DNA of 64,000 bases from DATFVA01 sp963832355. Its GTDB lineage: Bacteria > Bacteroidota > Ignavibacteria > Ignavibacteriales > Ignavibacteriaceae. The translations under genes were made by a program, and so were the position numbers. The DNA is taken from assembly GCA_963832355.1 (NCBI GenBank), contig CAWHTX010000003.1:1-64000 (forward strand), read 5' to 3'. Shown here one piece after another: positions 45,182 through 53,305 of the stretch. Under the pieces are notes generated by a model. It did not search any database, was not told where the DNA came from, and worked only from the letters and a program-made list of their open reading frames with translations. Numbering within the stretch: position 1 is the stretch's first letter; each line of letters begins with the position of its first letter.

Positions 45182-47053
45182 CTAATCCAGTCTTGTTTTA
45201 CCGTTTAAGCTGACATCGCTAAATTCTGCTGAAGAATTTTTATCGACATAGATGCCTGCCTTGCCAAAGATACCCCATACACTCTTATAAGAACTGATCA
45301 AACCTTTTTGATCGTAGATACTTATAAGATTATCTGAATAAATGATCTTCAGTTTTCTTTTCTTCGTATAATCTTTCGGGTTAATGACAAGAAGTTTCTC
45401 AATATCATTACCCCTGACCCTCTGCAGGGTATAAGTACCTCCGTCACGATATTTAAAAATATAATAATCGAGAGGAGAAACATACCCGATAATAAGACCC
45501 ACTACAGTATTTGGTTTATATATCTGAACATCTACCGATAGTGTAACATCAAACATATCCTGGTTGTATACAACAAACTTTTCACTCAGGGTATTTGAAA
45601 AGCTTAATTCGTTTCCGTTAATAACAAATTCATTCTTATTGATACCCGGATAACTCCAACCGGCTGAATTGAAATTTCCAGCATTAATTACAGGCTGCTG
45701 CTCAGGCTCGGCAGGCGGAGAGGCTTCACCCGAAGAATCTGTTGACGGGGTTTTGTATTCCAGCTGACTCATACAGAGTCGTATCATGTTCTGGATATTT
45801 TTATCACCAGGCTGAACCTGTGCAGCCTTTCTTAAGTATTTCACCGCAGCTTCAAAGTTTTGCTCGTCCATAAGCTTTTTTGCTATGTCGATATACGCAG
45901 AGGCAATTTCGCCGACACCTTTTAATGCAGCCTGGTGCATCGGCTGGTTATCCAGAATACTTTTATAGAGTGCGAATGCTTTATCATAGTTCTTCTCTTT
46001 TAAAAGAAGGTCAGCTTCATCAAGAAGACGCTGGTCAGAGTCCTCATTATTGTCTGATGATTGGACATTTTGAGAAGATTGTACCGCCGGGGGAGGAGGG
46101 GGATTAAGAACAGTTTCGACTTTATCCGGTTCAAAGACAGATTCACCATACTGTAAATACAGTAAGACCAGGATGAATATAAAAAGGAGGATGACAGCTA
46201 TCCAACCTTTATTTGTTTTGTGTGATCTTCTTTTCGGCTGTTTGATCTTTTTTTGTTTTCCAGGCTTTACAGCAGGAACGGGGGTCACATTTTCCGGATC
46301 AATTTTAATTACAATAACCGTAACATTATCTTTTCCCCCACGTTCATTTGCCAGACTTATAAGTATATCGCAGGCATCCGAAGGACTATTCCCGGATACA
46401 ATTTTAAGGATTTCGCCTTTACTAACCTTTGCCAGCCCATCAGAGCAAAGGACATAATTCTGTCCCCTTTTCAAGGTTATATCTTCGGTTAGATCTACCT
46501 TCACAGTTTCATCAACACCGAGAGCCCGTGCAAGTACTGATTTAGAGGGATAGTTGCGAGCCTCTTCAGGAGTGAGGATACCTTCCCTTAACATTTCCTG
46601 AACCTTTGTATGGTCCCTGGTGATCTGCTCAATGGTATTATTTTCAATTTTATAAATCCTTGAATCTCCCACATGGCCGACTATAACTCTGTCCGGTAAA
46701 AGCACTAATGCAGAGCAGGTAGTCCCCATTCTTCCGAAATCAGTTTTATCCCCGGATTTATGGAATATCTCAGCATTTGCTTTTTCTATAGCGGTTTTCA
46801 GAGCAACGGACTCATCAAATTCAGAATTAAAATATTCTGTTCCTACAACTTTCACTGCTATTGAACTAGCTTCTTTACCCCCTTTATGTCCTCCCATACC
46901 ATCAGCTACAATAAACATCTGACCTTTAGGAGAATCAAGATCCAGATTATTCTCCGGAAATTTTCCAAAATTGTCCTGGTTTTCAGTTCTTACCAGACCG
47001 ATATCGGTTTTAGCCGAAAAGAAAAGATTAAATTTTTTTACTGTTGAAGACAT
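45182..47053 (-). CDS. PP2C-type Ser/Thr phosphatase with TPR and lectin-like C terminus
   Basis: A 623-residue protein. PP2C domain (about 10-255) with the metal-binding DGMGGHKGG, GHVGDSRIY and ERGGKDNVTVIV. A membrane helix (about 280-300), a Pro-rich linker, TPRs (about 345-420) and a C-terminal jelly-roll domain of the DUF1080/LamG type (about 465-620) follow. Typical T6SS PppA phosphatases consist of the PP2C domain only. The membrane helix and outer sensor parts make this one a transmembrane phosphatase. Likely reverses the neighbouring kinase's action on the FHA protein. Confidence 0.88.
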   Translation of the reverse strand: MSSTVKKFNLFFSAKTDIGLVRTENQDNFGKFPENNLDLDSPKGQMFIVADGMGGHKGGKEASSIAVKVVGTEYFNSEFDESVALKTAIEKANAEIFHKSGDKTDFGRMGTTCSALVLLPDRVIVGHVGDSRIYKIENNTIEQITRDHTKVQEMLREGILTPEEARNYPSKSVLARALGVDETVKVDLTEDITLKRGQNYVLCSDGLAKVSKGEILKIVSGNSPSDACDILISLANERGGKDNVTVIVIKIDPENVTPVPAVKPGKQKKIKQPKRRSHKTNKGWIAVILLFIFILVLLYLQYGESVFEPDKVETVLNPPPPPAVQSSQNVQSSDNNEDSDQRLLDEADLLLKEKNYDKAFALYKSILDNQPMHQAALKGVGEIASAYIDIAKKLMDEQNFEAAVKYLRKAAQVQPGDKNIQNMIRLCMSQLEYKTPSTDSSGEASPPAEPEQQPVINAGNFNSAGWSYPGINKNEFVINGNELSFSNTLSEKFVVYNQDMFDVTLSVDVQIYKPNTVVGLIIGYVSPLDYYIFKYRDGGTYTLQRVRGNDIEKLLVINPKDYTKKRKLKIIYSDNLISIYDQKGLISSYKSVWGIFGKAGIYVDKNSSAEFSDVSLNGKTRLD

Positions 47054-47080
47054 TGTCCCTACTTTATTTTCTCAAAAAAA

Positions 47081-48571
47081 TCAGTTATTCAGATTCTGCA
47101 GTGCATTCTTCAATGGATTATCGAAGTTAAATCCGAATAAGGCAGGATTTTCCCCGATAACAGCAGCAGAAAATATATAAAAAACATAATTATATGTTTC
47201 TTTCGGAAGTTTATCCCTGTACTTTAAAAGAAGATTCCAGAAATTTCGATCTTTCGGGTTTGCGGGCATTCTACGGATAAGATCTATAATATTATATTCC
47301 CCCCAGTTATAGGAAGCCATTACCAGCAATCCTGATGCCTGCGCATCCGTATTATAAATATCTTTAATATACCGAGCGGCAGCACTTGTTGCCTTAGGAA
47401 AGTTATATCTGTCATCCCCGGGATCATATACTCTTTCATTTACAAGAGGACCGATATTTAAACCATACTTTTTAGCAGTAGCAGGAATAAACTGCCAGAT
47501 TCCCTTGGCATAACCGTACCGCGTCTGAGGTCCAACTATTTGGTTACGGAAATCACTTTCCTGGAGGGCAAGATAAAAGAACTGCGGCGGGAGATCCTGT
47601 CTTGTAAGGTAATTTACCACCACCTGTGCATAACCATTTTGCTTCGCACGATTCAGTGCTTTCTGAAGCCGGTTGCTGGACCTCCATTTCCCAATATAAC
47701 TTTTTACCTCCTTTATAAAATCTTCCGGCATAGTTAATTCACATTCCCCAAAGACACGGGCAGTTTTTATTATAAGTTTTTCATCAGGTGCAAGATCGTA
47801 AGTACCTAGCTGATCAACCAGGTTATCATAATTTCGTTTTAACTCATGTCTCCTTTCATCAAACTTCTTCAAAGCTTTGATGATTTTCGGGTCATTAGAC
47901 TCAGCAAGATCCTGCTTAAGATTTTCAACCTCAAGCTCCAGTGATTTCATATCATAGAATATATTTTCAGCAAGAGCCTTTTGTCTGTTTTCTTTTATGT
48001 TCTGGTATATAGAATAAGCTGCAGCAAGAAGAGCCAGAAACCCGACAACAGCAATAATCTTTACATATTTAGATGTATGTTTTTTCTTAACCACCTTGAA
48101 TGCTTCACGCATCAGCCGTGTATGTTCACCCACCTGGTCATCACCCTTCGATTCATCAAAGTAGTGTTGTATATAGCTTGTAACGGAATCATCTTCAGAT
48201 GGTTCAGTGGTTTTTTGAAGTGGAGCGACTTTTTTCTCCTCAAAGGAAAATAAAAGAATAGGGCCATTATTACCGAGTTCAAGTGTGGTAGTTGTCTTTA
48301 GTCCAATATTATCGATCTTTTTTCCGTTAAGGAATGTACCGTTACTGCTATGCTTATCTGAAATCCACCATCCGGTTCCATCGAAAAGGACTTCAAGGTG
48401 AACCCTGCTTACAACTCCTTCATCTATTTGAATTGAACATTCTTCCGATCTTCCTATTGTAAAAGTCTTATCGAAATAGAATTCTTTTTGGGATGAGTTA
48501 CCCTTTTCTACCTTAACCTTTACCACCTTATTTGAAAGGGGAGACGAATCGCTGATTTGTGTACTGTTCAT
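47081..48571 (-). CDS. FHA domain fused to a lytic transglycosylase
   Basis: A 496-residue protein. An N-terminal FHA domain (about 15-110; FTIGRSEEC, RVHLEV, SSNGTFLNG), which binds phospho-Thr, a membrane helix (about 175-195), a coiled region (about 200-245) and a C-terminal SLT transglycosylase domain (about 325-480; catalytic Glu in LALQESDFRN, then GYAKGIWQFIPATAKKYGL). The FHA part would sit in the cytoplasm and the peptidoglycan-cutting part in the periplasm. This fits a T6SS that opens the cell wall locally under control of the kinase and phosphatase encoded just downstream. The fusion is unusual. Confidence 0.88.
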   Translation of the reverse strand: MNSTQISDSSPLSNKVVKVKVEKGNSSQKEFYFDKTFTIGRSEECSIQIDEGVVSRVHLEVLFDGTGWWISDKHSSNGTFLNGKKIDNIGLKTTTTLELGNNGPILLFSFEEKKVAPLQKTTEPSEDDSVTSYIQHYFDESKGDDQVGEHTRLMREAFKVVKKKHTSKYVKIIAVVGFLALLAAAYSIYQNIKENRQKALAENIFYDMKSLELEVENLKQDLAESNDPKIIKALKKFDERRHELKRNYDNLVDQLGTYDLAPDEKLIIKTARVFGECELTMPEDFIKEVKSYIGKWRSSNRLQKALNRAKQNGYAQVVVNYLTRQDLPPQFFYLALQESDFRNQIVGPQTRYGYAKGIWQFIPATAKKYGLNIGPLVNERVYDPGDDRYNFPKATSAAARYIKDIYNTDAQASGLLVMASYNWGEYNIIDLIRRMPANPKDRNFWNLLLKYRDKLPKETYNYVFYIFSAAVIGENPALFGFNFDNPLKNALQNLNN

Positions 48572-48585
48572 ATTTAAAAATAATT

Positions 48586-49185
48586 CTATTTTGAATTATT
48601 TTCAGGGTTAAAGCTAAGCATCATTCTCAGGATGGCCGGTCCTATCGTCTGTCGTGTCTTTTTTGTAAATGATGCCGTGAGCTTAAACGCTGTTTTTTCG
48701 TAAAATGTATAGATCTGGTGCTGATAAATCCTGTAATCATCCAAAGGGTACCAGCCGAAAATTGCTTCGTAAGCTTCAGATCCATTCGTGAGCTGAGTTT
48801 CACCTTTCTTCAGAAGAGTGCAGCCTTTCAACTCTTCTTCAAGCGTTTTAATATTCCATTCGGCATATTCAGAAAGGCTTTCAAAAGTATTTTCACGATC
48901 GACCGTAATTATTATGTTGTGTTGAATTCCATCGGTTACAGGTCCCGTTATGGTGTAGATAGTTTTGTCTTCCCACTCTTCAAGCTGGTTGACTGTGAAT
49001 CCATTTCCCCGGAATACAACGGTTTTATCCTGCGGTGCAGCCTGCTTCACTTCCTTTTCCGTGGTCTGCTTTGGATGCGGGGTTTTGGTCATCTCCTCAT
49101 CAGGCATTTCAGGAGATTTTTCTTCCTCTTTCTTTTCTTCAGGAGGCTGATTCTGAAACTGCCTGTAATAATCTGGTATTTTCAT
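48586..49185 (-). CDS. DcrB/DUF1795-like protein, possible T6SS adaptor
   Basis: A 199-residue protein. The first 60 residues are charged and Pro/Lys/Glu-rich (PPEEKKEEEKSPEMP). From about 60 a DcrB/DUF1795-type fold is visible: FRGNGFTVNQLEEWED, then TYTITGP-like strands and the terminal ILRMMLSFNP. In T6SS loci, DUF1795 proteins (Eag) act as chaperones that load effectors with transmembrane segments onto VgrG. It lies between the FHA gene and a protein with a hydrophobic C-terminal segment, which fits that role. No signal peptide. Confidence 0.65.
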   Translation of the reverse strand: MKIPDYYRQFQNQPPEEKKEEEKSPEMPDEEMTKTPHPKQTTEKEVKQAAPQDKTVVFRGNGFTVNQLEEWEDKTIYTITGPVTDGIQHNIIITVDRENTFESLSEYAEWNIKTLEEELKGCTLLKKGETQLTNGSEAYEAIFGWYPLDDYRIYQHQIYTFYEKTAFKLTASFTKKTRQTIGPAILRMMLSFNPENNSK

Positions 49186-49333
49186 TGGATACTATAAATT
49201 TCCAAATTCATACGAAGTATTTCCTTTTAATTTCGGTTTATTATTATCTATGTCTTTTTTTAGGACCTAGCTTCGAAACTGTTCATGGTATTCTGGGAAA
49301 TCCATTTTAATTTAATATTATAGAAAAACTCAA

Positions 49334-49376
49334 TATAATGAATAGTCTTCGGAAAGATCCCAAATGGTTCATTATA
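49334..49376 (-). terminator. inverted repeat at the end of the 493-residue protein gene
   Basis: TATAATGAA and TTCATTATA arms (nine bases) with a 25-base loop, overlapping the stop codon at 49372. A weak terminator or processing hairpin, or possibly a regulatory site before the DcrB-like gene. Confidence 0.35.
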
Positions 49377-50844
49377 AATTATTAATCATCATATTCAATC
49401 TAAACAGTGCATATTTACTACTAATAAATTTATAGTCTTTGTATTTTTTAGCCCCAAAAAAAGTGTGTTTTGCCCATTCTACAAATGGATCCCTATCAAG
49501 TTGGATAACACCAGCAGTTCCCAACAAATAAACTGCGGCACCAATTGGCAGTGAACCAATCATTAAAGCAGCACCAACTGCTTTAAGCAAATGCGACCCG
49601 GCAATTAGTGTTCTATCATCATAAGAACTACTTAGTTTAAACTGCTTTGTAGCATCCCAAATACTTAAACCAGCTTCAAGTCCTAACCCAATAACGTTTG
49701 TTGCCTTACTAATAGCCCGTATTTTAGAAAGCTCGGATATATTTGCAAATGAAGTCATAAATTCGGCAGTAGCTTTCATTCCTTTTACTTTTGTATAAAA
49801 TGTTTTGTCTTTTCCAAGGTTATCCATTGCACTCATAAATCCAAGCGTATTAAGTACATTAGTCAACGCCAAACATTTTAATTCATCTGCCCTTTCTATA
49901 GTGTTCATTTCAATTATGAACTTATTGGGGTGATAAGAAATAATTTTATTTCCTTTAGGTATAATTTTCCAGGCATCAGCTTTCTTCAGATCAATTTTAA
50001 CCCCAACAATTAATTTTTTTCCTTTAAGAAATTCAATAAATCCTTTTGCTTCAATTTTAAGAGCAGGATTTTTAGCAATTGCTGGATCAGCTGCCAGTGC
50101 CGGTAAGAAATGATCCATTAAGTGAAGGGTACTTTCAAATACTGTGCTATCTATAAGATCGGCGGAAGATGCATTTTGATAATTTGAAAAAAGTAACTTA
50201 GCCAGTCTGGTATTTTTGTTTTTTTTATATTCGTCAATGTGTAGAAGTTTGGCAATTTCAAGTGCAAATTGTCTTCCGATGGTACTATGAAAAAATATTG
50301 CTGGTATTTCAGCTAATGCCCAGTTACAATTTTCAGCATCGTGTCTTCTTGAACCATCAAGTCGGGCAGGTGTTTTCGCATCAAGGGCATGTTCAATTAA
50401 GGGTGTAATTTTATTATCATAAAAATCCAAACATAAATCGTCTCTTCTTTTTAATAAATAATCTTTCTGCTTAGTCATTTTTTTGACTTTAATGTCAAAC
50501 TCATTTCCCCATCCACCTACTGCATCATCCCAGGCTTTTTGTTCATTATCTTTTAATCCAGCTCTTCTACCCGTCATAAAAATGAACATATATACCTGAT
50601 GCAAACTTTCCACACTTGCAAGAGCCTTAACAAGCGGACTAATTTTTTTAGAAAATTCATTACAATCCTTAAACCAATTATCAAACGGACAATCTTTTTC
50701 AGGTGATATTGTTACTTTTCCATGAGATTTTATTTTAATTACGGTGCATTTACCCCAGGTTTTAATTTTATATTTATGGTTTTTGCCAGTACTACCTTTA
50801 AGTGCGTAAATTTTGCTATTTTTTTCTTTAGTATCGTTTCCCAT
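49372..50844 (-). CDS. unknown protein, candidate T6SS membrane-acting effector
   Basis: 490 residues from the ATG at 50844. That ATG overlaps the previous stop as TAATG, so the two genes are coupled. The frame also has a GTG three codons earlier. The long soluble N part shows no family I know. Residues about 420-455 are hydrophobic and Gly/Ala-rich (LKAVGAALMIGSLPIGAAVY). The C terminus has DPFVEWAKHTFFGAKKY, similar to the ends of some T6SS pore-forming cargo proteins. It follows the module that is also found behind the PAAR domain. Effector status is a hypothesis. No immunity gene is obvious, unless it is the DcrB-like neighbour. Confidence 0.5.
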   Translation of the reverse strand: MGNDTKEKNSKIYALKGSTGKNHKYKIKTWGKCTVIKIKSHGKVTISPEKDCPFDNWFKDCNEFSKKISPLVKALASVESLHQVYMFIFMTGRRAGLKDNEQKAWDDAVGGWGNEFDIKVKKMTKQKDYLLKRRDDLCLDFYDNKITPLIEHALDAKTPARLDGSRRHDAENCNWALAEIPAIFFHSTIGRQFALEIAKLLHIDEYKKNKNTRLAKLLFSNYQNASSADLIDSTVFESTLHLMDHFLPALAADPAIAKNPALKIEAKGFIEFLKGKKLIVGVKIDLKKADAWKIIPKGNKIISYHPNKFIIEMNTIERADELKCLALTNVLNTLGFMSAMDNLGKDKTFYTKVKGMKATAEFMTSFANISELSKIRAISKATNVIGLGLEAGLSIWDATKQFKLSSSYDDRTLIAGSHLLKAVGAALMIGSLPIGAAVYLLGTAGVIQLDRDPFVEWAKHTFFGAKKYKDYKFISSKYALFRLNMMINNL

Positions 50845-51749
50845 TACACCCACTCTTCAATTAAATTTTCGGCATCTCTATCTTTTGGACCAATAAGTTC
50901 CTTTTCCTGTACTTGTGGAAATCCAACAGTTACTTTTCCTGGTGGAATATTCTCAATTTTAGCGTAGCCGTTATCATCCAATTTACCTTTCTTCTCTGTT
51001 CCATCAGGCAGATATATCACATAATTTTCATCTTTCATCGGCATATCATTTTCATCATATAAATAAATCTCAATCCAATCTTTAAACTCTAATAATCCAG
51101 AATCAGCACTAACACCAGCTATATCTACTCTAAAAAAATACTCCGGTGGATTATAACCTTTTTCAGTTTCTTCTTTAGAAGGAATATCATCTGTGTCCTC
51201 AACATATTGAAATTCCCATTCTGATTTTATTTTCTGACTTTTTACGAGAGCGGGAAAAGAAGTAACAAGATCATGTGCTCCATCAGAATCGTTTTCATAA
51301 ATTTCTATTGTTGCTTCGGCGCCGTCATATGCCCCTTTGACATCTGCAGTTATTTTTAGGATGTCTCCGCGTTTTGCTTCATCCTTGTCCCATTTAAGAT
51401 TAGTAATTTCAACCGGGAGTAGAAGCGGAATTGTATTGGATTTCTTTTCAAGCCCATGTTTTGAAAGCTTAGCAGTTGCAGTTAATTCATCTTTAAGATT
51501 ATCAGGAATATCAATGGTTTTCCAGAACTTGTTTCCTGAAATTTTACCCTTTACTGTTCCGCCTGATTTTCCGTTTTTATCCTTTATTTCAATTTTAATA
51601 TCAGAATTATTTCCAACATATTTTGTGAAAACATTAATCCCTATTTTACTGCCGGCAACAGCTCTTGGTTTTGACCAGCTCACCTGTTCAATGGTTGAGG
51701 TGAGTTTAACTTCTGTTATTTTATTTGTGTCGCCTTTGTGAGTAGTCAT
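50844..51749 (-). CDS. Ig-like module protein, paralog of the PAAR extension
   Basis: A 301-residue protein of three beta domains without signal peptide. The last two domains (about 110-290) resemble the extension of the PAAR protein 56196-57284: WDKDEAKRGDILKITADV, then PPEYFFRV, then a carboxypeptidase-regulatory-like end with YVIYLPDGTEKKGKLDDNGY and IPPGKVTVGFP. It lies in the same operon and is coupled to the 493-residue protein by TAATG. It may be a linker that attaches cargo to the spike. Confidence 0.6.
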   Translation of the reverse strand: MTTHKGDTNKITEVKLTSTIEQVSWSKPRAVAGSKIGINVFTKYVGNNSDIKIEIKDKNGKSGGTVKGKISGNKFWKTIDIPDNLKDELTATAKLSKHGLEKKSNTIPLLLPVEITNLKWDKDEAKRGDILKITADVKGAYDGAEATIEIYENDSDGAHDLVTSFPALVKSQKIKSEWEFQYVEDTDDIPSKEETEKGYNPPEYFFRVDIAGVSADSGLLEFKDWIEIYLYDENDMPMKDENYVIYLPDGTEKKGKLDDNGYAKIENIPPGKVTVGFPQVQEKELIGPKDRDAENLIEEWV

Positions 51750-51774
51750 ATCTTATAAAAAAATCTATTATTTA

Positions 51775-53298
51775 TTATTCAACTTTTAAGTATTCAAACC
51801 TGTTTTCTGTAATGTAACTAATATACACACCCGCTTTATGACTGAATACTGCGGTTGTGAACAACTCCGGCTGAGAATTAATATCAAGGGGATTGCCGGC
51901 AGAATGTGAGAGCATTTGAATATCATGTGTGATTGAACTGTAGAAATAAAATTTTTCTGAATTATCCTTGAATAAATAGACAGGTTCGTTTTCTACAGTT
52001 AATTCTGATTTATAAAATGTAAAACCACCTGAATTAATTCCGTTAAGAGTTTCGTACAGTACCGGTTTTGCAGAAGATAAATCTACAATCCAGTTTTGAA
52101 ATTTTCCGGTTGCAGTATCGCTGGTTAATGCATAAAGATGCTCATTGTAATTTTCACCATCAATTGTCTGAAACAGTTCAAGTCCTCTGATATTCGTCTG
52201 AAGCCTACATGATTCTTTTTGTTCCGATGTTTGGCCGTCATTCAGATTATACTGCAGATAATTGATGACAGGTCTGTTTAAATCATTCCAAATAAAATGG
52301 AGTATTTCATCACGGTCCCATAGAATAGAGTAATTAGAAATTCCCTGAGATGAGGAGACTAAAATCTGCTTTCTAAATTTTTTATCTTGATCAAGATGAA
52401 TATAGACTATTTCTCTTCCGGAGTTATTAATGATTAAAATGTGCAGCTCTCCTTTCGAATCAGAGAATGGGGAGAGTAATATTTCAGCATCTTTTAGACC
52501 GGGAGAATATTTATAAGTTTCTTCAATTTCACCATTTTTTGAAATTTCTATTACGTTTAACACAGAGTCTTTGTCTAACCAGCATAAATGTATAGCTTCA
52601 GGAGGATCAACATTAATTACAGATGGAAAAACCTGATATGGTTCAGCTAATTTTTTTACAAACTGGTCTCTGAAATAATTTGATGGGAAGTCAGGACTAT
52701 CTTCTAAAAGATATAAATCAAACCCGTTATCAGTCTGATTTATCCATGCAGATCTTTGCAATGCATAAGCAAGCTTTATGTTTGTCTTTACATTCTGGTG
52801 GTAAACAGGTCTTGCAGGGTTTATTATTATTTGTACCTGTTCCGATTCTGTATAAATATTTACCCCTGAATTATACGCAGCCATAAGACTATATTCACCC
52901 GGCGAAAGACTTCCCAGCCAATTAAGAGCATCGCCTTCAAGTACTTTAGTTTCACCTGGTTTAATATCAAAGTTATCATATTGCCTTGGTGCATCAATGT
53001 GTGATCCGTTTCTTTCTTTCCAGCTCAATTGGGTGCCAAGGATCTGCAATTGTTTCCGTCCGTTTGCAGCAAGAGTAACAGACTGATTGCCAGGTTCAAA
53101 ACTGTGAAGGCTGAGAGTTTTGTTCCCGGTATTTTCAAGAGTGATCTTAATTGGAATAGATTCACCTTCAATAAAATCCTGATTTCCAATTTTAAGTGAT
53201 AAGCGGATATCATTCATGTATTTTTCTCCGGTTCCGAATAAAAGCAGCAGATATAAAACGATAATTTTTAATAAGAAAAGTAAATTGCCATTTTTCAT
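51775..53298 (-). CDS. unknown protein with N-terminal hydrophobic segment and Ig-like domain
   Basis: A 507-residue protein. A hydrophobic segment (about 5-25) could be a signal peptide or anchor. A second Met (residue 28, MNDIRLSLKIG) is the other possible start and would make it cytoplasmic. An Ig-like domain (about 30-140; LENTGNKTLSLHSF) comes before about 350 residues of beta repeats resembling a propeller. Position inside the T6SS cargo block suggests a role as effector, immunity or accessory protein. I cannot assign a family. Confidence 0.6.
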   Translation of the reverse strand: MKNGNLLFLLKIIVLYLLLLFGTGEKYMNDIRLSLKIGNQDFIEGESIPIKITLENTGNKTLSLHSFEPGNQSVTLAANGRKQLQILGTQLSWKERNGSHIDAPRQYDNFDIKPGETKVLEGDALNWLGSLSPGEYSLMAAYNSGVNIYTESEQVQIIINPARPVYHQNVKTNIKLAYALQRSAWINQTDNGFDLYLLEDSPDFPSNYFRDQFVKKLAEPYQVFPSVINVDPPEAIHLCWLDKDSVLNVIEISKNGEIEETYKYSPGLKDAEILLSPFSDSKGELHILIINNSGREIVYIHLDQDKKFRKQILVSSSQGISNYSILWDRDEILHFIWNDLNRPVINYLQYNLNDGQTSEQKESCRLQTNIRGLELFQTIDGENYNEHLYALTSDTATGKFQNWIVDLSSAKPVLYETLNGINSGGFTFYKSELTVENEPVYLFKDNSEKFYFYSSITHDIQMLSHSAGNPLDINSQPELFTTAVFSHKAGVYISYITENRFEYLKVE

Positions 53299-53305
53299 TT
53301 AACAA

